Below, piece after piece: positions 29,101 through 39,321 of a stretch of DNA of 64,000 bases (positions are counted from its first letter, which is position 1; each line of letters opens with the position of its first letter). The translations under genes were made by a program, and so were the position numbers. The notes under the pieces are model-generated. The model was not told the origin of the DNA and did not search any database. It saw only the letters and a list, made by a program, of their open reading frames with translations. The stretch spans positions 1 to 64,000 of the forward strand of contig NMRA01000087.1 in assembly GCA_002633005.1 (NCBI GenBank), given 5' to 3'. Origin of the DNA: Phoronis australis. Taxonomy: Eukaryota; Phoronida; Phoronidae.

Positions 29101-32100
29101 TCTTTATTTTGTGGTGAAATTTTGCGAAAAGGAATTTCACTTGTTGGCCATATTGTGTGCTAAATAGGTGACGAATTGCCATAATATGTTGCCTTGATAA
29201 AGGTCTATAGTAAATGGCTGTCTGCTTTTGATATAATGTGATTTGTGCTTGTAGGTTCAATGCACCATGGTTCTCTAACCTGACCATTGTTGCCAGTAAT
29301 GATATTAATGAGGACACCATTCACTCTCTCAATCAACAGGTGAGTCATTCTCGTGTTGTGCTCAAACTTCTCAGTGTGTTTCAAAAGGAATTTTGTTTTG
29401 GTTTCAGAATACCTTGTAGAACAACCTACTGTTTCTATAAATCTTGTAAATATTGAGGCATTCCATCAAGTATTTCTACTTCTATGGTATTGCAATAGTT
29501 GTTCTCCAACTGTATTTCAATACTTGCTAAGTAACTGTTGAAATTGGGATTCATACAGTATTTTTGGAGGCTCACTGCATTTTCTCATTCTGGTAGTGAT
29601 TTCTCAGAGACTCTGCTTCCATTAATTACAGTACCTTTCTTATTGAGATTAAAATTTGTACAGGACATTTAAGACAGTACACTGTATTTCTCCCTATTTA
29701 GCTGGCTAAAAACAAAAATCGAATTAGGCATTTTGCTCTCATTAAGTCGGTCTCATAATAATACTTCCGTGATAGGATTACGTTTCTGTTAGCAATGAGA
29801 ACATTGAAACCATCAGTGACTTAAAAAAGCTTCATAGAACAAAACGCTTCAGACTGAACTGGAGTTGGCCAACTCTAAAATTTTTTATGTTCGACGTATG
29901 TCCCGAAAACAGTAGGTGCGTCGCAAGCTTCATTTCATATATAGAAATGAGACCGTATGTAGACGAAACAAAGGTCATTTATTATGACAGGTAACGGTAC
30001 AGAAATAAGAGTATAAAATAATGAATAACATAAGGTAATAATCTCTAGAAAGATGGGCAATAAAAAGTGCCTCAAGAGAATCTGTAAGACTGCTCGTGCC
30101 CCACGTACGCATTGCCTGTGACTTGAGTGGCTAATGGAAATGGAATCTATTATGGTAAAAAATATGAGGACACTTATTTGATGAGAATAAAATGCCTACC
30201 GTATTGGTGCGCTCTTAGGTCAGTTTATGTCTGTGCGAAACTGCGCTTGTATGTGAATCACTTGGGTAACAAAAAGACCGCGAAAAAGCATTTATTTGAA
30301 TATAGTCTCATGGACCTAAATGCGCGGCCAACGGTAATACAAAACTATTTACCAATTTTCTTGAAAATATGCCAAGGAACTCCAAATATAGAGAGGCAAA
30401 TGTAAAGAATTGCCATTAGGAGGCACAGCGGTAGTCAAAACGGGTGTGCCTATATGCGAATTAATGTATGGTCCTATGCAGAGGATGTTACCTGGGCTTA
30501 TATGCGAAACTTAGACGCATGCGCTAATATCCGAACCACTGGTTAAAAAGGCGGATATAGGTCCATGAGCCTAATGGCGCGGCAATACGGTAATTTGATT
30601 TTTGTTTTAGCCAGTTAAACAGCACGGAATGCAGCTTATATTCCAGTGGTGTGTTCCGACTGTTACAAACATGCATTCTTAATTCAGGATCCAGGGTCAT
30701 GACTGGGTTCCAGGTAAGGGTGAACATAGGGGCTTCTGATTCTGTAAACGTAGCTAGGCAAAAGTCAGCAAGCAGCAGGTGTGACTCCCTGGACCCCCCC
30801 TCGTGTCTGTACTTTAACATTTATTCATTCCAGGGTCATTCAATCAACGTATTTGGTATTGGTACTCATCTCGTGACCTGCCAAAAACAACCAGCTCTCG
30901 GCTGTGTCTATAAGGTGGGTGATCTTGGTGTATTAATCTGTTATTTCAGTATTGTCATTGGTCACAGGAAACAGAATTCACACCAGACAATCACAGCATG
31001 ACTACTCACCTGATTACTTTTCGTGTTGCCTCATTGTTTAAAATCCTGGAGAAGAACTGATGTGCAGAGTTACTGAAATTTTGTTTGGCAAATCTACCAT
31101 TTAGGACTTCTGTTTGAAGCTGTTTGGAAACTTTTTTCGCTATTAACATTATAATTTCATTTCTAAAGGACTGTTCACAATTATCGCCAGTTTCACAGGC
31201 ATACAAGCCGTGCACTTTTCACTCCCCCTCCCCTGAAAGCGTACAAAAAGGTGATATTTTTTATACAGTTTATGTTTTTGTATCAGTTCTGTTAAACTGC
31301 AAGACAATGTGCTTCAAAGTTAAATATCAGTGTTAGTTTTTATAGTGACGTTGTATACAGATAGAGCATTATATTTCAAATAATTCTTTATGTATTTTGT
31401 TTTTGCCTGGTTGGATTTTAGTAACATATCTGCTATTGGTTGTCTTGTTGTGTTTTATGTGAAAAAAATGATTAACGTCGACTTCTGTCAATTGACATCG
31501 CCATTGTTGTGATGTCAAAAGCGTACGCTAGCAGCCGTAGATACAGAGAGACATAGAAACTAGACATTCTGTTGTAAATAGCCATGGAAGTTTGCAGTTC
31601 ACTTGGCACCATGTTGTGTGGAAGCTCACTGTAAACAAACTAACATAGCTGTAGGTCTATACCGGACCTTGGTGTGTTAAATACAAAATACTAACAAATA
31701 GCAGCATATAAAAACAAAAATATACTGAGCATTATTTGGGGGATACTTAAATTAAGGACTTGGAGGATTTTCATTTTAAAAATATCCCGAAAGTGATATC
31801 ATCTAGTGAAATAGTACAAAAATACAGGCAATTTGGTGCCTATATTATCAAAATTGACCCAACAGTTACAAAGTGAAAAGTTTTTTATCAACCGGCTTGC
31901 ACTTAGTTCCACTCAAAAAATGGCCGCCCTGCTATTCGTATGCAAAATCTCGTGATAGTTAATCTCTGTATCTATGTTTATGCTAGCAACAAGCCCCGGC
32001 CCCTCCCCTCAAGGTTTTAATTTGTATACTCATGAATTTGCGAACGGTCCCATATGAAATCTTAATGTTACTACGCTAGACCTGTTATTCTAAACTTGAG

Positions 32101-35095
32101 TCTTAAACCAGCGCTGGATGGCAGACTGTAAATATTCACTGATCTGTTATGACTAGAGTAAACTATTACAAACAGGTGGAGTGCAGATTACATTTGGTCA
32201 GTGGATATTTGTTTGTCCATGTTAATAACTATCTTAAGTTTGTTCTCTGACAGCTGGTAGAGGTTGAAAATGAGCCACGGATGAAGTTAAGTGAAGACGT
32301 GGAGAAAGTGACCATTCCAGGCAAGAAGTCTGTCTACAGGCTGTATGGCGGGGATGGTAAGGGAAAAGGGGGTGTGTAAAGATCAGTCTACAGGCTGTAT
32401 GGTGGGAATGGTAAGGGAAAAGGGGGAGAATTATGTCAAGGTCTGTCTACAAGCTGTATGGCGGTGATGGTAAGGGAAAGGGGGAGAGATATGTAAAGGT
32501 CTGTCTACAGGCTGTGTGGTGGAGATGGTAAGGGAAAAGGGGGTGTGTAAAGGACTGTCTACAGGCTGGTAAGGGAAAAGGGGGAGAGATGTAAAGGTCA
32601 ATATACAGGCTGTGTGGTAGTGATGGTATGAGACATGAGATATATGTTAAAGGCCTGTCTATCTGATGAAGTTTGAAGATTGTCAGGGAGTAAGGGATGG
32701 GTATTTCTGATCCTTTTCCGTATTTTATGAACAGTTAAACTCTGCTGGTGTACCAGTCTTTTACACAGTCAACAGCATTTCAGCTTTTAGTTTTCTCACA
32801 GTCTCAGAGCGATGATGAAGGACTGAAAAACAAACACTTCAAGTATGTGATGTGGCATCCAAATTCTACCATCACATATGTGAGCCCAGTGCTGACCCCT
32901 CTTGACCACTGAACACCGTAGTGAGATTTACTTTCCCTCTCTAAACTGAGTGAGTTTTTTAGGTAATGCTCTCGTCGACCTTCTTCAGCGGCCCGATGAA
33001 GCAGTGCCACAACCAGGCAAGCGTGTGCTGTGTCGTCATCCGTTTCAAGAGTCAAAGCGAGCGTATGTGTCACCCGCCCATGTGGAGACTCTCTACAACG
33101 TCTGGTGGAAAGACGGCCAGGTAGGAATGTTGCTCTTTCCCGGCAGGTGTCACTAGAGGTTGCTTGTTTTTTGTTGTTTGAGGTGAAAAATAGTAAGACT
33201 TGAATAAAATTCTTCACTTTCATCAAAGATTCAAAAAGGTTTTGCGAATACGTTTTCTGACTTTTCAAGGCTCTATTTTTGCAGATTTGTCAGCCACTGC
33301 CAAGCTTGAAGGAATTAAGAGAACGAACGATGAAATCTCTGAATACAATCAGGCCAGACCACAAGAGAGTGTTGAACCCGACACCATATAAGGTATTTGC
33401 TTCTGTTATTTAACCCTTAAGTGCTGGGAATAAAAATGAACAATTTATAGTCTGCACAACTTCCGTAAGTGAGTAGGAATCCAATTATAAAAGGTTAGAT
33501 AAAAAATCAACAATATTGGATTTTGGCAATTTTTGTGGTTGAAAACACCAAGTTTTATATTTAGATCTTCTACATCTATAAAATTAGTCTCGGCTTGTTA
33601 CTTGGCAAGATTGGAAATGATATCTGACTGGATTCATGAAAACTGATAATTCGTTTTATGGACCGAATCTAATTGGGTCATCTCATTGGTGTAGCTACTG
33701 AGCTGGAGTTCCAGTCTCCAGCGTTTTCCGGGTTGGGTTGCGTAGACCCAATACTTGAGCTTGAATTTGTGGTGAAAAATCTTTGCTCGTGGAATGGAAT
33801 GCGTGAATTCTATCCCATAGTTCAACATTCCAACCTCACCGACCAATCACTTCAGTGGACACTATTTTGCTAGGTTAGGCTTGTAACCTCCTTGGCATAC
33901 TTGTGAAAACACTCGCTTGATTTTGCGTAGTCTTGCGTGATCTCGCTCTTCTCATAAGAAACTTGGTTTACGGATATTGCCCAGTTGTAAATGTGTTTCA
34001 TAATAATGTTGACGTGTCATAATTCACTACTTAAAAGTTCAAGGAAAAACGAAATTCTTAAACTACTAACTGCATGCATGGATTTCACTTTGATGTGTTA
34101 AAAAATGTGAAGTTAACTAAATTTTGGGCTATATTATAGTCATTATTTAAAAGGATACTGAACCCTGTTTTGAGAATTTCCACCAATCCTCGTTCTATCA
34201 CCTGTTAATGAATCATTGGCGTCAACCTTCCAAGTTAAAGGAAGGTATCAGCTTCTACTCCCTGTGTCACATATCGGACATTATGATCCTTGGTGGGTGG
34301 TCTTTTCCCACAGTTGCTGTGTAATTCCCTTAAAGCGTAGGTCACACTTGCCCATTTAGCAGACTTTGAAAGGAGTTTCAAATTTTCCTCCAAACTTCTG
34401 AGGGTTGTGAAGGGTTATAGAACATTATTTTGTTTCAGAGAACTTGATGGGAAAGTCATTTTTAGTATCTGCCAATAGGCTAAAACCGGATTTGCTATCC
34501 TTTTAACTTCAATTGATCGAAGTTAATTTCCAAAATGCTCAGGAAATTTGCCACATGTTCTCCTATGTCACGAGAAGCCAACCATGTTTCAGCTGGCAGT
34601 GGTTGACTAACACTGTTAGCGGATCAGTCGAAATACATTTTTCTGAACATTGTCGGTCAGCTCTATGTTCTTTATCTTTATTCCCATTGAGGGAATCTGT
34701 TGTTTCATTTACATACTGCGCATATTTATCAAAAATGTTCTCACTCGCCTTCTGTCTTATTAGTCCAGCATGCCTGCCAGTGATGCACAATTAGCGGAGT
34801 CAATCATGTACGACACAGGGAGGTGGGTATTTATTTCCAGCATGGCACTAGCGTTACAACATGGCATAAGTAAAGTATATTAAAAATCCAGATGACTAAT
34901 CTACAATTTTTTTTTATTGTGATATAGTTCCAGTGTCATCTTGTTATAATTCACTGGATCACAAACAGGAATAGATTGCAAGTAGGACTTTAATCTTTGG
35001 TTTTTGATTGGTTGCAGGTATCTGTGAGCGACAAGCTGTACGGCTTCATACACGACTTGTGGTTAGCCAATGCACCAATAGGGGAGCTGTCTTAA
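8161..35095 (+). CDS. NAPRT: Nicotinate phosphoribosyltransferase, 14 coding exons
   Basis: Catalyses nicotinate + PRPP (+ ATP) to nicotinate mononucleotide, the first step of the Preiss-Handler NAD route, in the cytosol. Exons: 8161-8251, 14270-14440, 17231-17441, 18784-18914, 19859-19974, 23978-24062, 24809-24917, 26373-26513 (or its copy 28335-28475), 29255-29339, 30834-30914, 32254-32356, 32963-33120, 33285-33392, 35018-35095. All junctions are GT-AG and all phases agree; one copy of exon 8 gives 555 residues, against 538 in human. Exon 1 ends VVQPLLT and joins LYQITM. Family motifs: [13 protein letters not shown] at about 179-191, TSNVLAG at 206-212, GTHAHAF with the conserved His at about 225, RLDSGD at 329-334, FGIGT at 387-391. 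In-frame ATGs at 8161, 8206 and 8215 are possible starts; 8161 has a good context. Intron 1 (6 kb) is full of repeats. Four tandem duplications cross exon edges. A single transcript model is inferred. Confidence 0.93.
8393..8505. repeat. Palindromic MITE-like repeat, GAGAACCAGTTT family, copy 1
   Basis: Diverged copy of a short palindromic element also seen at 14034-14132, 19183-19285 and 21890-21955. It shares the core AGAGAACCAGTTT followed by TCCACTCAGTAA, with an inverted partner GGTTCCCAAAATCAGGGACC. It lies in NAPRT intron 1. Confidence 0.5.
8584..9500. mobile_element. Foldback DNA element with about 269-bp inverted arms
   Basis: The arms at 8584-8852 and 9232-9500 are inverted copies with few mismatches. 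They are separated by about 380 bp without a recognisable gene. The ends read GGCAATG..., flanked by TA on both sides (8582-8583 and 9501-9502), which is the target duplication of Tc1/mariner-type elements. Each arm holds an 11-bp hairpin near its tip (8593-8603 with 8615-8625). The predicted frames in the arms are just the repeat read in both directions; no transposase is seen, so it is non-autonomous. It sits in NAPRT intron 1. Confidence 0.8.
10249..10290. repeat. Perfect 15-bp hairpin
   Basis: AGACCGTCCGGAGTT at 10249-10263 is followed by a 12-base loop and its exact reverse complement at 10276-10290. It is GC-rich in an AT-rich intron (NAPRT intron 1). It could be the remnant of a small palindromic element; no gene is associated. 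Confidence 0.85.
13096..13155 (+). repeat. tRNA-derived SINE-like fragment
   Basis: A B-box match GGTTCAAATCC at 13137-13147 is preceded by TGCGTGGTTGGTACTGC, which resembles a D-arm and A-box region. No full cloverleaf forms, so it is a tRNA-like repeat and not a tRNA gene. It lies in NAPRT intron 1. Confidence 0.45.
13575..13905 (+). repeat. Interspersed repeat, about 300 bp, copy 1 of 3
   Basis: Shares an ordered set of blocks with 52570-52850 and 63475-63760 in the same orientation: TTCTGGTC, CTCATTTTGA, ACTAAAAATGCC, a CAAGG block, and a final block with CGACTC and TTTTCA. No coding capacity is visible. It looks like an old, diverged non-autonomous element in NAPRT intron 1. Confidence 0.55.
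14034..14132. repeat. Palindromic MITE-like repeat, GAGAACCAGTTT family, copy 2
   Basis: The left part reads GTCAGATATAACGTGCC then TTTTGAGAACCAGTTTTC. The right part is an inverted partner reading AAAATAAGGGCACGTTATG. It ends about 140 bp before NAPRT exon 2. Confidence 0.65.
17000..17142 (+). repeat. Tandem copy of NAPRT exon 3 acceptor and 5' exon end (pseudo-exon)
   Basis: This stretch is repeated at about 17146-17288 with a 146-bp offset. It carries a complete acceptor (CATAG before 17085) and about 58 bp of exon 3 sequence with a few substitutions. Read in the exon 3 phase it reaches TAA after ...DFYT, at the boundary with the second copy. Using this acceptor would therefore truncate NAPRT. 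The real exon starts at 17231. Confidence 0.85.
17766..18000 (+). repeat. Interspersed repeat with paralogous empty site
   Basis: Resembles the copy at about 30079-30640 and a fragment at 62-180: a CATGTACGCATTG block, a GGAATATTGTAAG block, then TTTATGAGAATAAA. A TA at 17918-17919 marks the place where the copy at 30 kb carries an insertion. No coding content. Confidence 0.6.
19183..19285. repeat. Palindromic MITE-like repeat, GAGAACCAGTTT family, copy 3
   Basis: The cleanest copy. About 40 bp on the left (ATAACATGCCC...TTTTGAGAACCAGTTT) is repeated inverted on the right (AAACTGGTTCTCAAAATG...GGGCATGTTGTAT). The centre reads CCCATTATTCAG. It lies in NAPRT intron 4. Confidence 0.8.
20292..20871. 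mobile_element. Non-autonomous DNA element, AGGGCTGTTCCAGTAA termini
   Basis: The left end reads AGGGCTGTTCCAGTAA and the right end TTACTGGAACAGCCCT, a perfect 16-bp terminal inverted repeat. G-rich and C-rich tracts lie just inside the two ends. No transposase is present. A second element (20458-20578) has inserted into it. I could not find a clean target duplication, so the superfamily is open; hAT is a guess. It lies in NAPRT intron 5. Confidence 0.8.
20458..20578. mobile_element. 121-bp hAT-like MITE nested in another element
   Basis: The terminal inverted repeat reads CACAGGCGCTTGA on the left and TCAAGCGCCTGTG on the right. It is flanked by a perfect 8-bp direct repeat GTTGACTG at 20450-20457 and 20579-20586. 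An 8-bp target duplication is typical of hAT transposons. It has no coding capacity. Confidence 0.85.
21274..21336 (+). repeat. Short minisatellite, about 17-bp unit
   Basis: Nearly four copies of a unit like GAATAGTACGCAAGAAC, with substitutions, in NAPRT intron 5. No function is suggested. Confidence 0.75.
21890..21955. repeat. Palindromic MITE-like repeat, GAGAACCAGTTT family, copy 4 (partial)
   Basis: Only the central part remains: CTGAGAACCAGTTTTCTTCC, then ATTGAATATTGGGCA, then the inverted partner AACTAGTTCTCAAAAT. The outer arms seen at 19183-19285 are missing. It lies in NAPRT intron 5. Confidence 0.6.
25136..27035 (+). repeat. 1.9-kb direct repeat, copy 1, includes NAPRT exon 8
   Basis: Nearly identical to 27081-28996, with scattered substitutions and small indels. 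It contains exon 8 (26373-26513). It ends exactly where the N run starts, which suggests two haplotypes or an unresolved overlap placed in tandem during assembly. A real duplication cannot be excluded. Confidence 0.92.
27036..27080. other. Assembly gap, 45 N
   Basis: A run of 45 N lies exactly between the two copies of the 1.9-kb repeat. The true sequence and gap size are unknown. Confidence 1.
27081..28996 (+). repeat. 1.9-kb direct repeat, copy 2, includes second NAPRT exon 8
   Basis: Begins at the first base after the gap and ends where similarity to 27035 stops. Its exon 8 (28335-28475) has the same 141-bp length, splice sites and protein as the first copy; the base differences are silent. 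Because 141 bp is a multiple of three and the phase is the same at both ends, including both exons would add 47 residues in frame. Confidence 0.92.
30199..30590. mobile_element. MITE with CCGTATTGG termini and TA target duplication
   Basis: The ends read CCGTATTGGTGCGC and, inverted, GCGCGGCAATACGG. TA flanks both sides (30197-30198 and 30591-30592). It interrupts an interspersed repeat: the flanks TGAGAATAAAATGCC and ATTTGATTTTTGTTTT join cleanly when compared with the uninterrupted copy at about 17900-17935. TA duplication suggests a Tc1/mariner-related element. No coding capacity. It lies in NAPRT intron 9. Confidence 0.82.
32330..32640 (+). repeat. Minisatellite made of the NAPRT exon 11 donor junction
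   Basis: About six units of 54-59 bp. Each begins with exon-like CTACAGGCTG, then a GATG|GTAAGGG-type donor, then an AAAGGGGG tract. The first unit is the true 3' end of exon 11 and its donor at 32357. Further GTAAGG donors occur at 32411, near 32469 and 32527, and near 32569. Reading on past the first donor in frame meets TAA within about 25 bases. Confidence 0.88.
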
Positions 35096-35269
35096 TGCTC
35101 GACTACTATCTCAGTTGCAGAGAAATTAGTGTCAGCTCTTGTGTGTTCCTACTTCTGCTTTGGCAGTTAGCCAACGCACCAATAGGGAAGCTGTGTTAGC
35201 ACTTGACTACGATCTCAGTTGCAGAGAAATTAGCGTCATCTCTCGTGTGTCCTTTTTCTGCTTTGGCGG
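35062..35269 (+). repeat. 104-bp tandem duplication of NAPRT C-terminal codons and stop
   Basis: Unit 1 (35062-35165) holds the last codons [10 protein letters not shown] and the stop. Unit 2 (35166-35269) repeats it with substitutions and would read LANAPIGKLC then stop. Unit 2 is preceded by a pyrimidine-rich tract and GGCAG, so it could act as an alternative terminal exon in the same phase (phase 0). Whether it is used is unknown. Confidence 0.85.
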
Positions 35270-38200
35270 TATTTCTGTGCGATTATGACGTCAGACAATG
35301 TCGTGCCAGTAATTATAAATGCTCGTAATGTTCACTAGTGACTACGGATGTCTAAGACTATTAAACAGAAATTTAATTAAACTGTTACTTCAACACTTCA
35401 CACAGTATTTGAGTTAATTTATTCTAACTTGTACTTACAGCTGCATAAGGATATCAGTTGCTTAGTACCTGCAACAGGTGATGAACTATATTGTACTCAC
35501 AAGTGCAAGTTTGCAATACTTGTCCTCAAAAGCGTCTTAAAAACTATTTGTATGTGGTGATTGTAATGGTTAGATACATGTGAATGTGTCCGAGGTCAAA
35601 TTTTATGTTAAGAATTTTTTCTGCATGACAGCTTTTTAGTGCTCTTTAGTGTCGAAACGTCAGTTCAGTTTTCTGGAAAATCTATTTGAATGAAAAAATT
35701 ATTGGTTTCATTCTCAGAAAATCATGCGAGTTCTGTCTAAAGGCAGTGATGACATCATGAAATTAAAGTTACATTGAGGGCTTATTTGTTGGTGAACTTC
35801 AAAGTAAGATATTGTGAAGCAAATTTTTCAGCTCATAATAGCACCTGTGATCTTTATTCCGACCACAGTATAACAACTGGGAACAAGTGTTAACTTGCTC
35901 ATGATAACATCCTGCTAATTTTATTCCAACCACAGTATAACATAAGGGAACTTTTTCACATCTCGATTTTCTGTGTGTGCATTGTTTAAAAATATACGAA
36001 AAAGCATGTTTGAAATTGGGTAGCAGGTTAAAATCATGCTTTGAAAAGGGTACGTTATGATTATTTTTATGCTTAGTTTTACAAAGTCTGTGTATATTTT
36101 GACTGACTAAGGTGTAGTTGTTTTAATCTTTTGTTATAACAGCCTATTGCTGTATAGTTGCCTTTGCTCGCTGTTTGCTGATTCCTGATATTTCTAGTCG
36201 TCTGTATTTTAAGCAATTTATGACAAGTGAAGTTGATTTACAGCAGTATGTACCAAGGGAAGTTTATTTACAATGTGTGTTAAATCACGTGTGGGCGAAA
36301 TGTTAGTAAATAATTTTATAGACCAACAATATAAGAGCTGTTCAGTTAGGCACATTATGCAGCCTGTAAGCAAATACAAACCTGGTGGAAAACTGCGTTA
36401 TATGTAAAATATAGTTTCAATGTAATGAAGTATTTAAAGCCTATCTTCAATGGTAACACTTGTAAATTTGGTTCCTACAGTATGTTAAAGCATCGCTCTG
36501 AGCCCACTAGTGCCATAAATTGCCAAATGTAACAAGCTGTTAGGTGTATTGGCTTGCTTTTGTCTACGTTACCGCAAAAATTGCCTTTTAATTCAAACAG
36601 CTGCGAATAACATCCACATGCAATGGTGTTCTATTAAGACCCCTATTCAATACAACTATTATTGGCCTGTTGTTGTTTGTTCTGGGATCTCGCGGTGATG
36701 CAACATGGCACAAATAGGCAGCTTCACCTATCATGTGACTTGCTTACATTTGCGTGATTGAACTTGCGTTTTCTTATTTTACCAAGGCTTTGCTAAGACT
36801 ATCTGGTTAGCCCAATACATCTAAAATAATAAAATTCTGCTGAAGTTAGGCTTTAAGGTACTTTAATTTATTATTTTCACTTTTGTCTATGCTATTTTGC
36901 TATGTAGAGTATTCTCACGACCTTTGGTGTTGTTTACTGAAGAGATATAGTCTTTACGTACCTGTAAAACTGTGAATCATGTTTTCACGATCAGTCAAAT
37001 TGTCATCCTTATAGATAACACAGTAAGTGACTTCCGTTTCTCAGAAACGACACATAAACGACGACCAATTTCCTCATGAAGTTAGTTACAGCAACAGGCT
37101 CAAGTGGGACCCAAAACACGACAGATTAATCCTTCTTATGGGGTTGTATCCAAATGGGGGACATTCGCGTCTTCACCGCAGCTAATTACCATATTGACAG
37201 ACACTGCTTATAGTTGTTATAGTGAACAATGAATTAGTTGGTCGGACAGGCAATTTAGGTACCGGGTATGTCAAACCCATTGTGTATATAGAGTTGGCTA
37301 ATTGTATTTTCTGTGAATTAGCAAAGAGACACTGTTCATTTAGAAATTCGGACAACGATGATTGTTATGTCACATATTTGTTGTTCCATTGATATTGTCC
37401 ATGATTAATGTTGACGGCAAGAAAAATTACTCGCCTCATGAAATTTCATTTTAAACATATTCTATGTTGCTGTGTTTCAAGCTGTGGTAATTGACGTGAA
37501 TTTGTGAAAAATTCCTGTCCACTGTTGCTTCATTCACAGGAGAGTCAATTCATTCATTCAGAGGTTAGTTTTGAATTAGCAATAACCTGTGTATAATTAA
37601 CGAATGGATGTTGTTCCGTCTCAAATTAATTTGTCGTAAAAATGAGCTTAACGTTAACACAATTATTTTAATCGAGTACGGCTCGACACCCTGTGTGATA
37701 CTTTTTTCACTGAACACACAAGCACGTGCTGCTAAACAGGGTCATTTTATTCAGTGAAAACTGGCTGTTCACATTGGTGCAACCTCCAAAGGCTAATGAA
37801 AATTCGACAAATTGTCATAAAAATTAACTACTCTTGCCTCTTTCAGGAAAAATGTAATATTCGATATTTGCCTTAAGTGTCAAGTGGTCAAGTATTCAAT
37901 TAATGGTAAAATCTCATCAATTAAGGAGACAATATGGCTCAGCTGAATTTTTATGTTCTCATTTACATATAAAGCACACAGTTAATGCGTTATAATATTC
38001 AAGTTTTGCGTGTCTACAATCACAGAAAATTTTGAAAACTTCTTGGCACTCAATGTAGCACCTCAAAAATGATAACAGAATTTTGGAAATTATTTTTTTA
38101 TGAAATTGGTGAGCATTTACCATATTTTATATTGTAACCAAAACAAAGATAATTCCAATTTACCCTGTGTTATGTCTAATGTGGTCACTCTGGGTGTTCA

Positions 38201-38490
38201 GGTATAAACCCAAGCCGTACTAGTTGTCAATATACTGTCTCATTTTGTAGCGCATTCCGCATGTTATTGCAAACATTTTGTTGTCAATCATTGGGTCTTT
38301 TTTGAGCTTGTATAATTTGCTTGTAGTTGTTATTTAAAATTTGTTTTGTTGAAATAGAGTGGATAACGGTGAAAATTTAGACAAGCGTTATTTTTTCTTA
38401 CAAATTTTGTGTATTTTTAAGTCCTTTTCTTTTATGTCTTTAATACTTAAAGATAAATGTAATAAATAATGAATAAATACTTAATGATGC
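35096..38490 (+). other. NAPRT: Probable NAPRT 3' UTR
   Basis: No coding exon is visible in this stretch. AATAAA occurs at 36828-36833 and twice at 38461-38466 and 38472-38477; the latter pair is followed by a GT-rich tract, the usual arrangement for poly(A) sites. A long UTR of up to 3.4 kb is thus possible, but an earlier end at about 36.85 kb fits too. Confidence 0.45.
38461..38477 (+). terminator. Poly(A) signals, probable end of NAPRT
   Basis: Two AATAAA hexamers lie 11 bp apart, with GTAGTTGGTAGTGTTTATTT downstream. The minus-strand signal for DNAJC27 is only about 30 bp further on, so the two transcripts converge and may overlap. Confidence 0.5.
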
Positions 38491-38506
38491 AATGTAGTTG
38501 GTAGTG

Positions 38507-38512
38507 TTTATT
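38507..38512 (-). terminator. Poly(A) signal, probable end of DNAJC27
   Basis: TTTATT on the plus strand reads AATAAA on the minus strand, about 810 bp after the DNAJC27 stop. No clearer candidate was noticed in between. Confidence 0.45.
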
Positions 38513-39321
38513 TTTAGAACCCAGGCTTTTCATCCACAGAAAAACATCACATAAACAAATATGTACAGTTGAACTGCATTACAACGAACCTTCCCTAAAC
38601 ATTTGTTTGACTGTATCCAGTACAGTTTGGTTGGGACTTGTAGAATGCACCATTATTAAGCCAACGGACAGTAAACCAGACGCACTCTGCCTGTAACACA
38701 GCTTGACTGCAATGAAATGAAGCCTTTGTATTTGAAAGATATGTAAATGTCCAGAATAGGCAAAATCACAGAAAGTTGTGCCAAAAATGTGAACAACCAA
38801 AAAATGCAAACTACAACGGTACCCCTTTACAACATGTTAAAAAAATGGAAGTCCCATTACTTACCCCAACCAGCACACAAGATATAACTAGAACCCAATG
38901 GAATGTTCTTGGCATTTCAAACAACCCGACATATAAAGTAAAATGATACATTGTATTTTCACTTGGTCAAACTAGCATATTAATCCCAGATATGAATGTA
39001 TATGAGTGCAGATATTTACATAACTCGAATGCATTTAGAAAATGCCCATTCTTACTGGCATGTTTCATTGAAAATAGGACATTGGACCTAAGAAACATAT
39101 GGAATGTACTTGCATATTAATCTTCAGAAAAAACAAATAAGCTATGGGCAACTTATAATATGACAGTAGTTAAAACCTTAAAAATTACATGGCATAAGAT
39201 ATTAACATGAAAACAGTTGATTCTCCACCAGTTCATGACTGCACCTATATGGCTGGTAACATCTGAAAATTTTTTGGCAGAAGGTGGACATTTACCCACC
39301 AATCACGTTAAAGTTGCAGTA

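Noticed and set aside
32804-33268. 154-codon minus-strand frame
   Set aside because: It is the antisense shadow of NAPRT exon 12.
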